Assembly (NCBI GenBank): GCA_027459625.1
Contig: DAIDHP010000003.1
Location: forward strand, 186,001 to 250,000
DNA: 64,000 nucleotides
Reading direction: 5' to 3'
From: Chthonomonadales bacterium
Lineage (GTDB): Bacteria; Armatimonadota; Chthonomonadetes; Chthonomonadales; CAJBBX01
Of the stretch, positions 1-8,101 are shown piece by piece. The notes beneath the pieces are model-generated. The model did no database searches. It was not told the DNA's origin and was given only the letters and a program-made list of their open reading frames with translations. The stretch's first letter is position 1. Every line of letters starts with the position of its first letter. The translations under genes were made by a program, and so were the position numbers.

Positions 1-1494
1 CATCAATGAAGTCTGAATTATCAGATCCCCGCCTTCAGGCTGAAAACTGATCGAGTTTTCGATCAGTTCGGAAAAGGCGCGTTTCAACTTCACCGAATCG
101 CATCGTATGGGAGGAAGAGATTTATCCAGAATTAGTTTGAGCGCCACAGGCGAGCGTTTCGGGAAGCTTTCGGACACAACCTCCTTGATCAACGCATTGA
201 AATCCACTTCCGCAAGCGTGAGTTGGGTCGCTACAACGAAATCCCGAAACTCGCGCAGAAGCTCATCCAACTTATCCACGCCGTGGGTCATACTCTGCAA
301 GACCTCAGTCATGGACTCCTTTATAAGCGAATCCGGCAACTGAAGTATAAGGTGCTTTAGCTCATTGAGATCACCTTTCAAAGCGAAGGAGCGATTTCCA
401 ATCATATGCGCGGATTTAGCCGAGAGTTCCCCCCAAGCGGCCATTCTCTCGGACCGAATCAATTTACGGAAATTCCTCGCATTTTCAACAGCCGCGCCGA
501 GCTGACTGGCGATTGTTGTGAGCACCCTTTCGTCCGTTTGCGTGAAACGATTGGAAAACCAAGGGGAAAAGCTTTTTCGGCGCAGCACCCTTAAAACGCC
601 GATTATCCTGTCTCTGCTAATGATGGGTACGGCAAGAAACGCCCCAATCTCGTTGGATGGGAACTCGGTAAATCTTCCCTTCCACCTCGGATCGGATGGA
701 GGGTCCTCCAAGCGTATCGGTGTGCCGTGCATTGCAACCCATCCCGTCAACCCATCTCCTAACTCATACGCTGCTTCGCCTGCGTTGCCTGCCAGCACGC
801 CGCGAGAGGCCTGCAAAATCAATTGATTGGTGTTTTCATCGATAAGGAAAACGGAACAGTCCTCAAATTGCAGCGCCTCCGTCGTGATATCCACCACTTT
901 GTGCATCAATTCGGTGAGTTCCACAGTACTCGTCAGGTTTTTTCCTATCTCGATGAGAGCTGTTTCACGGGCGATGAATCCCTCCATGGTGAGATGCACG
1001 GAAGCCGCCACTCCCAAAGCCACCAAATGGGCGCAATCATCGGCGTCAAATGCGTTTTCCTCCGTGCTTTCTATGTTAATGACGCCTCGGATGCGTCCAA
1101 ATGGTCCCATGATAGGAACAGCGATTTCGCTGCGAGTATCCTCGAAATACCTGACATGAAAAGAATCATTTTCCACGTTTCCTGTGAAGTACGGTTCACC
1201 CGTCACCGCCACATGGCCTGTGATACCCCTTGTGTTTTCCTGGGCGAGATGAACCCTGAGGCGTTTGGCGTCTTCCGTCCAACCCTCCCCTGCGGTGCAA
1301 CGAACGCTTAATTCCCCGGTCTCATGATGCATTATCGCAAGGAAACCGCGTGTGCCGCCAAGCACATGCATGCCGGCATCCAAGGTCTTTTGCAAAATGT
1401 CCTGATCTCCGCCTTGAAAAGTGGCTTCCAAAAACAATGCGTTTAAATCTCTTAGAAAAATTTCCGAACGTTCCGGGTTTCTCATTAATAACAT
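1..1494 (-). CDS. GAF-GAF sensor histidine kinase (C-terminal end outside window)
   Basis: The reverse strand is open from ATG 1494 to base 1, giving 498 residues with no stop, so the ATPase domain is cut by the window edge. There are no membrane segments. Two GAF-like sensor domains lie at about 28-170 and 175-340; the second contains GLTGWVAMHGTP and IGAFLAVPIISRDRIIGVL. A dimerisation/phosphoacceptor helix follows with GELSAKSAHMIGNRSFALKG, where His363 is the likely phosphorylated residue, and the N-box of the ATPase domain starts at ELIENSISFQPEGG (Asn480). It is therefore a soluble two-component kinase. A GGAGG stands 3 bases before ATG 1494 and 12 before an in-frame ATG at 1485, so the start could be either. 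The H-box departs from the usual HELRNPL form. The signal sensed and the response regulator are not visible here. Confidence 0.85.
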   Translation of the reverse strand, partial: MLLMRNPERSEIFLRDLNALFLEATFQGGDQDILQKTLDAGMHVLGGTRGFLAIMHHETGELSVRCTAGEGWTEDAKRLRVHLAQENTRGITGHVAVTGEPYFTGNVENDSFHVRYFEDTRSEIAVPIMGPFGRIRGVINIESTEENAFDADDCAHLVALGVAASVHLTMEGFIARETALIEIGKNLTSTVELTELMHKVVDITTEALQFEDCSVFLIDENTNQLILQASRGVLAGNAGEAAYELGDGLTGWVAMHGTPIRLEDPPSDPRWKGRFTEFPSNEIGAFLAVPIISRDRIIGVLRVLRRKSFSPWFSNRFTQTDERVLTTIASQLGAAVENARNFRKLIRSERMAAWGELSAKSAHMIGNRSFALKGDLNELKHLILQLPDSLIKESMTEVLQSMTHGVDKLDELLREFRDFVVATQLTLAEVDFNALIKEVVSESFPKRSPVALKLILDKSLPPIRCDSVKLKRAFSELIENSISFQPEGGDLIIQTSLM

Positions 1495-1589
1495 ATACCT
1501 CCGTCACAATAAGGATTATAGCCCTTTTGGATCGGATATGACAAGAACTCCGTTCAACGCCAATTCCTAATCTTGGGTGAAAAGTCTGC

Positions 1590-2486
1590 CTATGTGTTAA
1601 CCCTTATGGTGTTTGCTCCATTCCCTGTCGGGTTACGTCTCAAGGTGAACACGGGGGCTTCGGGATTGCATAGAAATCTCGCCTTCACGTTTCCCGTTCC
1701 GAGACCTTTGGAAACGTAAAGTAGTTTAACTCCGGTTTTCCTTTTGATACGTTTTTCTATCTCGTGTGAGTAAAACCATCCGGATACGAAACCTTTTGTT
1801 TTGGAGGTGTTGCATATGAGTGCACCAATTAATGGCAATCGAAATTGTCCGCCGTGAGTATGTCCGCTTAATGTTAAATCCGCTCTTCTCTCGCCAACAC
1901 CGATTATCCCGTCGGGGGAGTGGCTTAGTAGGAGAGTCCACTTATTCGGATCAGCATTTGCATAAGAGATGTTCGCATCATCATTCTCCGTATGGGGATC
2001 ATCCAGCCCTACGACCTGGAGGTTCCCCGCTTTCCACTTGAAAGACAATGATTGGTTGATGAGCACCCAATCATCATATCGTTTCAATCCCTCGAAAAGC
2101 TCCTCATCTCGTAACCACGGCTTATGCTCCGCGTTCCCTAGTATAAGGATGAAAGGGTGCAGCGAATCCTTCATATCCTCAAGCCATCTTAAAAACGCTC
2201 CTATGCCCTCCTGCATGTATATCATGTCGCCCGTGAAAACATAGAGATCCGCATGCACCTTTTTAAGGGCCTCCGATATTGCCTCCTTATTGTACCAATG
2301 CAGGGAGCTATGAAGATCTGAAATCTGACAAATCCTCAAGCCATCCAAAGATTCAGGCAAGTTATCATCCACCACCTCGTATTCCGGTGTGGCGACCTGC
2401 AAAGGCTCAATGCGTGTCATATAATGCCACAAGCGGGGCAGAAGGTAGAGAAATCCGCAGCCTAAGATGGCGAGGAGGAAAATCAT
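1590..2486 (-). CDS. Membrane-anchored metallophosphoesterase (YkuE/YaeI-like)
   Basis: This 298-residue protein has an N-terminal hydrophobic helix (2-20) followed by a calcineurin-like phosphoesterase domain. Visible metal-site motifs are SDLH (Asp57, His59), TGD (Asp87), Asn118, LSHSPD (His189) and SGHTHGGQ (His209, His211). The GN motif is GNAEH rather than the usual GNHD/E, so the catalytic His is displaced or missing at its normal place. Relatives act on membrane-associated phosphate esters such as UDP-diacylglucosamine or phospholipids; the substrate here is not known. The start ATG overlaps the stop of the upstream methyltransferase (ATGA), which implies translational coupling. Confidence 0.85.
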   Translation of the reverse strand: MIFLLAILGCGFLYLLPRLWHYMTRIEPLQVATPEYEVVDDNLPESLDGLRICQISDLHSSLHWYNKEAISEALKKVHADLYVFTGDMIYMQEGIGAFLRWLEDMKDSLHPFILILGNAEHKPWLRDEELFEGLKRYDDWVLINQSLSFKWKAGNLQVVGLDDPHTENDDANISYANADPNKWTLLLSHSPDGIIGVGERRADLTLSGHTHGGQFRLPLIGALICNTSKTKGFVSGWFYSHEIEKRIKRKTGVKLLYVSKGLGTGNVKARFLCNPEAPVFTLRRNPTGNGANTIRVNT

Positions 2487-3229
2487 TTATCCGATACGGG
2501 GGAATGCTTATTCGCGATGCAAAACAGTGTCACGCCGAACGGGAAGGATTTGCGTTTGATCCACGCGTTTTCCATGTTCAGGAGGGAAGTTAAGGATCGG
2601 TTGATAAGTGAAGGCACCGGCACAAGGGATGCAGCGGGCTTATTACCGAAGAACCTGCTGATTTTACGATACGCCCAAACAACGGGGCAAAGGATGGTCA
2701 TCGCGTAGGATACCTTGTGCAAGGTAAATCCCGCCTCGCTCACCTTCTTCTGCAGTTCCCCGGTATGGTATCGGCGATGATGCATGAGAGCCACATCGTG
2801 CCCGCTCCAGAGCGACGCATACGCTGGTACGGTGGCGAAAAGCTTGCCTCCAGGTTTCAATACACGGATGTACTCGCGAAGCGCAGCGCAATCGTTAGGT
2901 AGATGTTCGAGAATATCCAGGGAGATTATCACGTCGAAGGATTCGGATTTAAAGGGCAAGTTCATTGCATCCGCATTACATAAACGATGCAAACCTCGTT
3001 TTTTGCTGAAGGTGAGAGCCAAGGGGTTGAAATCCGCTGAAACGACCAATCCTTTGGTATTTAACTTTTGAGACATAGCTCCCGTACCGCATCCGATATC
3101 CAATATGGTCAGGTCGTTTTTGGCTGGATACTCCATTTCCAAAAAGGTTTCGATCAGATTGTGGCGGCCCACAAACCACCAGTAGGAGTCCTCCAAACGG
3201 TACATCCGCTCATATTCTTCATTATTCAT
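2483..3229 (-). CDS. Class I SAM-dependent methyltransferase
   Basis: The protein is 248 residues long and has a Rossmann-type methyltransferase core. Motif I is LDIGCGTG at 43-50, followed by VVSADFNPLAL (acidic residue for the ribose hydroxyls) and a DVIISLDILEHL motif IV region. The N-terminal SYWWFVGR segment resembles that of small-molecule or polyprenyl-sugar methyltransferases that sit in glycosyltransferase clusters. A hydrophobic/basic stretch near 175-200 could make membrane contact. It overlaps the downstream phosphoesterase by 4 bases and lies 129 bases downstream of a GT2 glycosyltransferase on the same strand, so a role in glycan or lipid-linked sugar metabolism is likely but not proven. 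Confidence 0.85.
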   Translation of the reverse strand: MNNEEYERMYRLEDSYWWFVGRHNLIETFLEMEYPAKNDLTILDIGCGTGAMSQKLNTKGLVVSADFNPLALTFSKKRGLHRLCNADAMNLPFKSESFDVIISLDILEHLPNDCAALREYIRVLKPGGKLFATVPAYASLWSGHDVALMHHRRYHTGELQKKVSEAGFTLHKVSYAMTILCPVVWAYRKISRFFGNKPAASLVPVPSLINRSLTSLLNMENAWIKRKSFPFGVTLFCIANKHSPVSDK

Positions 3230-3358
3230 GCGTCATATCGGCTATCTATGATATCGTGTTTAAGTGTCGCAATGCGTATCCGTACGTAATATCTAATAAC
3301 CATGGCTTGATAGCGATTGATATTAACGATGAGTCGCAAACTTGCGCCGTATCGAAAT

Positions 3359-4141
3359 CTATGGTGTTGTGGTGTGTTTGACGCTTGCTTGCTTAATTTC
3401 GTAATTGGTGAGGCGGATGCGAAAAAGGGTCTTAAGCATGCGAATCGCGTCGCGAACAAAACGGACTTTGCTTCCTGCTTGATGCGCCCACCGAACCGGT
3501 ATCTCCTGAATTGAGTATCCGAGCAGACGCGCTATATATAAGGTTTCCACATCGAATGAAAAATTATCAATCTGACATCTGCCGAAAATGTTTCTTGCAG
3601 CAGCCCGGTGAAACAGCTTGAATCCGCATTGCGTGTCGTGTATGCCCGGTACGGCGATAATCTGAACGCAACGATTGAAGAGCTTTCCGCCCATTTCCCG
3701 AATGAAGGATTGACGTCGTTCGAGTTTTGCTCCTGGAATGTCTCGCGATCCGATTGCGATATCGCACCCACCATCCAGAGCTTGCATGAGTTTTTCGACT
3801 TCTTCAATGGGGGTGGCCAAATCCGCGTCCGTGAAAAGAATGAAATCCCCGGATGCCTGCATCACACCATAACGTACCGCATATCCCTTGCCTTTGTTTC
3901 CGTCGTAATGCAAAAGCTGAATTTTCGAGTTTATCTCCGCGAAGTTGTTCACAATTTCACGCGTTTTATCTGAACTTCCATCATCCACCACTAATATTTC
4001 ATAAGGATCACTCTTAGAATCAAAATAGTCCGACATTCTTTGCAATGTGGATACGATTCGGTGCTCCTCGTTATAGGCGGGTACGACAATGCTCAGCCGA
4101 GGCTGCAGTATTGAGGACTCCCCGCTCACTTGATCGGACAC
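3359..4141 (-). CDS. Family 2 glycosyltransferase (dolichyl-phosphate glucosyltransferase-like)
   Basis: A 260-residue GT-A enzyme of family 2. Motifs are IVVPAYNEE (19-26), VVDDGSSDKT (51-60, nucleotide binding), FTDADLATP (103-111, the DxD-type metal site) and GGKLFNRCVQ with CGFKLFHR near the C-terminal third, as in polyprenyl-phosphate mannosyl/glucosyltransferases (DPM1/ALG5 type). There is no C-terminal membrane anchor. It probably charges a polyprenyl phosphate with a sugar at the inner membrane. A strong sigma70-like promoter lies 85-113 bases upstream, and the methyltransferase/phosphoesterase pair follows on the same strand after 129 bases. Confidence 0.88.
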   Translation of the reverse strand: MSDQVSGESSILQPRLSIVVPAYNEEHRIVSTLQRMSDYFDSKSDPYEILVVDDGSSDKTREIVNNFAEINSKIQLLHYDGNKGKGYAVRYGVMQASGDFILFTDADLATPIEEVEKLMQALDGGCDIAIGSRDIPGAKLERRQSFIREMGGKLFNRCVQIIAVPGIHDTQCGFKLFHRAAARNIFGRCQIDNFSFDVETLYIARLLGYSIQEIPVRWAHQAGSKVRFVRDAIRMLKTLFRIRLTNYEIKQASVKHTTTP

Positions 4142-4225
4142 TTAAATCTCCTTTGCATTCGGATTATGAGAAGAGACTGATAATCATTCCCGCATCATTA
4201 ATCACGAACTCACGAAATACATTTC

Positions 4226-4254
4226 ATTATATCGGAATTGCGTTCTTTCGTCAA
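4226..4254 (-). promoter_or_regulatory. Sigma70-like promoter for the GT2 gene
   Basis: On the reverse strand TTGACG (4254-4249) and TATAAT (4231-4226) are separated by exactly 17 bases. The transcript would start near 4219 and run into the GT2 gene at 4141. Confidence 0.65.
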
Positions 4255-4343
4255 GGAACGAGGGATCGCGTTAGTCATGGATGCCGTCTTGGTCACTTGC
4301 TTATATGATGCGGACTCTCGAAATGAGAAATGACTATTTTCCG

Positions 4344-4349
4344 TATAAT
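4344..4349 (+). promoter_or_regulatory. Candidate -10 element of doxX
   Basis: A perfect TATAAT lies 38 bases before the DoxX start codon. No good -35 hexamer is seen 16-18 bases upstream, so this is a partial promoter call. Confidence 0.35.
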
Positions 4350-4387
4350 GGATATGCAAAAGTTTAGCCAGTAAAAGGAAGATCGCA

Positions 4388-4852
4388 ATGGATAATACTG
4401 AAGAATGCAAAAAGAAAAGTTCCCCTTTAGAAGGAATAACATTGTCCGACTGGGGGTTTTTATTTGTACGATTGGCTTTGGGAGTGGTGTTCTTCGCACA
4501 TGGAGCGCAAAAGGTGCTCGGCTGGTACGGGGGGCACGGAATTGCAGCGACGTTGACAATGTTCGGTCATATGGGTATCCCCGCTCCGCTGGCGATTATC
4601 GCTATGTTTACGGAGTTTTTGGGCGGTTTGGGATTGATATTTGGCGTTCTTACACGCCTGTCGGCGCTCGGCATATTCATCGACATGGTGGTGGCGGTAT
4701 TAATGGTGCACTTGAAAAACGGGTTTTTCATGAACTGGGCGTCGGTTCCAGGCAAGGGCGAGGGATATGAGTACCATATCCTTGTAATGGGCATATGCCT
4801 ATTGCTTCTTTTTGCAGGCCCCGGACGTCTGGCGATATTCAGAAAGACGTAA
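4388..4852 (+). CDS. DoxX family membrane protein
   Basis: A 154-residue protein with four predicted membrane helices. The pattern FVRLALGVVFFAHGAQK, then a glycine-rich helix GFLGGLGLIFGVLTRL and a last helix ending in LLLLFAGPGRLAI, is characteristic of the DoxX family. DoxX proteins are small integral membrane proteins, some linked to quinone-dependent oxidation or to oxidative stress; the role of this one is unknown. The start is ATG 4388 with AGGAAG nine bases before it. It stands alone between a divergent GT2 gene and a gene-free stretch. Confidence 0.85.
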   Translation: MDNTEECKKKSSPLEGITLSDWGFLFVRLALGVVFFAHGAQKVLGWYGGHGIAATLTMFGHMGIPAPLAIIAMFTEFLGGLGLIFGVLTRLSALGIFIDMVVAVLMVHLKNGFFMNWASVPGKGEGYEYHILVMGICLLLLFAGPGRLAIFRKT

Positions 4853-5364
4853 ATTGCAGCATGTAACCCAGAGCCAATATGGAATCCGTCTTTTTCTCTG
4901 GCTTTGAAAAATAAGGCGTGACAGACCTGAACTAGTAGGTTAATGGGAAAAAAGCGAATTTTTTACAAATCGAAGCCCAGAGGCTTTCTATCTTCAGTCT
5001 TCACCTTGAGCGGTGTGCGATTGGAATGGTAATTGAGTGAAAAATCGATCATCAATTGAATTTACCAATGCCAAGTGCCAATTCATGTCCGCTCTTGGAC
5101 TGATTGCATACCGTTCGGTATCCAAAAGGTGGAGTTAACTCATTGCATTGATAATGCTTGCCAAGCCATCGACGCAATGAGGCTACGTTTGGTGAACGAA
5201 CATTAACAAGCGCGTTCCTCATATCGACGGACCCCCTGGCTCGCTGCATATTGTTTCTCAGACGATGAAAAGCGTAGGGCGCCTGTCTCCATGATAGATT
5301 CAAAACTGAACGGCAACGGAATTTTCAAACTGGAGGTTTGAGGGCGCCTGTCTCCATGATAGAT
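4853..5364. other. Gene-free region between doxX and the GH20-like gene
   Basis: About 510 bases with no convincing gene. A weak stem (CCAGAG 4868-4873 with CTCTGG 4896-4901) follows doxX and is followed by a T-poor stretch, so it is not a good terminator. The right part holds a 31-bp direct repeat pair listed separately. An 83-codon reverse frame at 5052-5303 has no recognisable motif and begins inside the first repeat copy. Confidence 0.6.
5276..5306. repeat. 31-bp direct repeat, copy 1
   Basis: Identical over 31 bases to 5341-5371, beginning AGGGCGCCTGTCTCC and ending AGATTCAAAAC. The copies are separated by 34 unrelated bases (5307-5340). The flanking bases on both sides differ between the copies, so the repeat boundaries are sharp. 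Confidence 0.85.
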
Positions 5365-5371
5365 TCAAAAC
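5341..5371. repeat. 31-bp direct repeat, copy 2, overlapping a stop codon
   Basis: Second perfect copy of the 5276-5306 repeat. Its last seven bases cover the final codons and the TGA stop (reverse complement of 5365-5367) of the GH20-like gene. Only two copies are seen and no cas gene is in the window. Confidence 0.85.
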
Positions 5372-8061
5372 ACCCCCAACGCACCGATAAAGGGCTCAGC
5401 GTAGGGATGAACCGAGGTTATCTTCAAGGATTTCACCGTAAGCATGGGATTCGGGTTCTTTCCTTGCCAGAGCGTCCAATGCAGGCTCTTTCCCCCGAAC
5501 TCCCCGGCGGGAAGGATATCCGCGCCCAATAGCGGGTTGGGATCTGTGATAGCGTTGATATCATAACCGTATTTAAGTTGAACATCGGAATTTGAGCCAT
5601 CAATGTAATGGTAGGTGATATCCAGTATGGGGGCGTTTGATGAGGCATTGTAACGGCATCCTCCCGCCATCAGAATTCCATCCATCTTTCTGTTAACAGG
5701 GATGGTTACCATAGTCGGTGCGGCGGTGTTCGCGAGACCTCCGTGGAAATCCAGTCTGTCGTTCAAAGTTCCGAGATGAAAGCCGTTGAGATATCTCTTT
5801 TCCGGAACGCCGATTGTCGGGTCCGAAGTGGCGGCGGGTAGAGATGCAAGTTCGCCGTTAGTGATATGGGAAAAATCTCGCTCTCCGTTCCACAGTCGCC
5901 TGAACAGGTTGGATGGCACGTAAGGTAGAGAATCCGGCATCTCTTTTCGACCGCTCCATGCATAATCCGCCGAAAGTATATAGGCGATATACTGGATCGG
6001 AGCGTTGCGAAGAGTCTGCTCGCTTATGTTCCAGCCGGACCAATTCGTTTGCAGAGTTCCAAGGTTTTTTTCCTGGATGGCGGCAAGAGTGAAATTTCGA
6101 ATATTCATTGGATCGTACCATGTGGATGCCACAACTGGCGCATGAACCTCTTTGAAAAGAGACAGTGAAGTGAGGAAGTCCGAAATGGGGTTTCCTCCGT
6201 AATGCCAATCCGCCACAATATCGCCTGGAAGCAATGATGCCCTGCTGGATTGTGCGTCCTGAGCATTCACTGCGTTTGCGGAGCCGTCCTTCACCTCGTC
6301 CCTGCTGAGCATCATGTCGCCCCAAAGCATCGTGCGGATTCCCTTTTTCGCGAGCCAGGAACTGATGGTGCTCACGTCATCGTTAAAGATGCGGGTGGTT
6401 CCGATTTGGATATCCGCAGGCCGAACCGGATATTTGCCATTGATGTTGATTTCATCATGTCCGATGTGGAAAATACGGGGATGAAAGATATCTATCGCCT
6501 CGTCATAGATTTTATGCACAAAGTCATAAATCCCTGGGGCGGTGGGGGAGTATTCATGCGGATCGCCGTTCGTCTCCTCCGCCCATTGCCTATTTTGACC
6601 GTTCATAAACATCCATTCCGCGTGCCCAAGGGTTTCAATCAGCGGGATTGGCTCCATGAAATGCAGGCGGCTATATTCCACCTCTTTTCTCAAATCCAAT
6701 TTGGACATGCAGAAATTGGTCCAGATGCCGGGGTCGGTTTTCCATTTTGTGAATTCGCACTCTATCACTAGGTTGTTCATCTTCATATGGCTGAGCACGC
6801 GATTGATCAGTTTCTTTTCGAAAGGCAGAGCGTTCGCGCCCACAAAGAGATGCGCACCCCGGAAAGCAAGCGAGGGCCAGTCAATGATTTTGCACGCCGC
6901 CAATGCTGAGGCTTTCCGATAAGGAACCACAAGTTCGGTCAAGGTTTGAACACCGTTGAAAAGTCCATCGATGTCGTGACCAGTCACCGTCGCGCCATGG
7001 CTGTTGACCGTCAAATCGTATCCCTGAGGATTTCCCCGTCCGGCTTTTTTGTTGATAACAAGAAGTATTTTCGCTTTTCGTTTTTCGGATATCAGACGCA
7101 ACTTCACCCCTGAAAGTCGTTCCAACCATTCGGCAAGGTTATGACGGATAAGCTGCATCTTCCGGGATTTCTCTTGCATCCAACATGTCACATCCTTGGA
7201 AGAGAGTAACAGGAACGGCGCCCCTCCCCATACTGTTTGCTTTGGCAGTGGAACGAGGACGGGTCGATTGCCCGGATGATATAGTTCCACCGTTTGATCC
7301 GGCATGGAAAGCGTTGGCGATAGAGTTACGGGTGGCGCGATGGTACCTGGTGTGAACGCCATAGTGGCGTCACATGTGACCTTCTGATTGGATTTTAACG
7401 GAATTCCCAGCAATCCAAGCCAATAATCCGGATCACTTTGCGCCCATCCTCGTTCCGTGTTCCTTCCATCCAATAGCGTGGAACTGTTTCCTAAGTCCTG
7501 CAGGGTGACGGAGATATTGCACGCCTTTCCCGTCATGTTGAGTTGCGTATAGTTTGAAGCGAGGCTCACCGCATTGTTTCCGGAGGACTGGGTCACGATT
7601 GGAATATCCTTTTGGATATCTCCGCCCGTTCCCGAGAGCGGTGAGCCTACGAAGGGCGGAGCCCAAATTTGTCCGAGATTAAACTCGATGGAAGCAGGGT
7701 TGGGATTTTTCCAATCAGCCGTCAAGCGAACCCGTATGGTTTGGTTTTGGACGTCAAGTGTTTCGACCCCTTTGAACCCATTTTCCGCGGATTGGTACAT
7801 GACGGTGATTTGATTTCCGTTTTTCTGCACCGAGACAGGACCGTTGTAGTTGCTGAAATAGACCTGCGTCCAGCCAGGCGAGTATACCTGAATGGTGGAG
7901 GCGAGAATGATCGGTATGCCATTGTATTGCACGGACAATCCGTTACGGGCATCAAAGGTCACCGATAATGGACCGTTTGTGATCGACGCAGACTGCGCGA
8001 ATGCCTGCACACCAAGAAGGATAAGCGGAAGAATAAATGCCAATGCTTTCAGCCGTTTCAT
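5365..8061 (-). CDS. Secreted GH20-like beta-N-acetylhexosaminidase
   Basis: An 898-residue protein with a signal peptide (1-23, cleavage after FAQ-type site). Residues 25-245 form a beta-rich domain without a clear match. A GH20b-like accessory domain follows at about 265-380 (LPLPKQTVWGG and ITGHDIDGLFNGVQTL-like end). The catalytic barrel starts near RGAHLFVG (401) and contains HIGHDE at 532-537, whose Asp536-Glu537 pair is the family's substrate-assisted catalytic pair. The C-terminal 150 residues look like a further beta domain. The enzyme should release terminal N-acetylhexosamines outside the cytoplasm. Start ATG 8061 has AGGAGA nine bases upstream. It lies 40 bases downstream of the GH39-like gene on the same strand, and its stop codon lies in a 31-bp repeat. 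Confidence 0.82.
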   Translation of the reverse strand: MKRLKALAFILPLILLGVQAFAQSASITNGPLSVTFDARNGLSVQYNGIPIILASTIQVYSPGWTQVYFSNYNGPVSVQKNGNQITVMYQSAENGFKGVETLDVQNQTIRVRLTADWKNPNPASIEFNLGQIWAPPFVGSPLSGTGGDIQKDIPIVTQSSGNNAVSLASNYTQLNMTGKACNISVTLQDLGNSSTLLDGRNTERGWAQSDPDYWLGLLGIPLKSNQKVTCDATMAFTPGTIAPPVTLSPTLSMPDQTVELYHPGNRPVLVPLPKQTVWGGAPFLLLSSKDVTCWMQEKSRKMQLIRHNLAEWLERLSGVKLRLISEKRKAKILLVINKKAGRGNPQGYDLTVNSHGATVTGHDIDGLFNGVQTLTELVVPYRKASALAACKIIDWPSLAFRGAHLFVGANALPFEKKLINRVLSHMKMNNLVIECEFTKWKTDPGIWTNFCMSKLDLRKEVEYSRLHFMEPIPLIETLGHAEWMFMNGQNRQWAEETNGDPHEYSPTAPGIYDFVHKIYDEAIDIFHPRIFHIGHDEININGKYPVRPADIQIGTTRIFNDDVSTISSWLAKKGIRTMLWGDMMLSRDEVKDGSANAVNAQDAQSSRASLLPGDIVADWHYGGNPISDFLTSLSLFKEVHAPVVASTWYDPMNIRNFTLAAIQEKNLGTLQTNWSGWNISEQTLRNAPIQYIAYILSADYAWSGRKEMPDSLPYVPSNLFRRLWNGERDFSHITNGELASLPAATSDPTIGVPEKRYLNGFHLGTLNDRLDFHGGLANTAAPTMVTIPVNRKMDGILMAGGCRYNASSNAPILDITYHYIDGSNSDVQLKYGYDINAITDPNPLLGADILPAGEFGGKSLHWTLWQGKNPNPMLTVKSLKITSVHPYAEPFIGALGVF

Positions 8062-8101
8062 AGTTACATTCTCCTATGCAAAGAACCGTATGTTCAGGAT
8101 T

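Noticed and set aside
823-1311. 162-codon forward frame near the left edge
   Set aside because: It is antisense to the GAF region of the histidine kinase, which is open for 498 codons and has clear motifs.
5052-5303. 83-codon reverse frame downstream of doxX
   Set aside because: It starts inside a repeat copy, has no ribosome site and no recognisable motif.
5276-5371. CRISPR array
   Set aside because: Only two repeats, one overlaps a coding region and its stop codon, and no cas genes are in 64 kb. Listed as direct repeats instead.
6250-6771. 173-codon forward frame
   Set aside because: It lies antisense to the catalytic domain of the GH20-like gene and has no support of its own.
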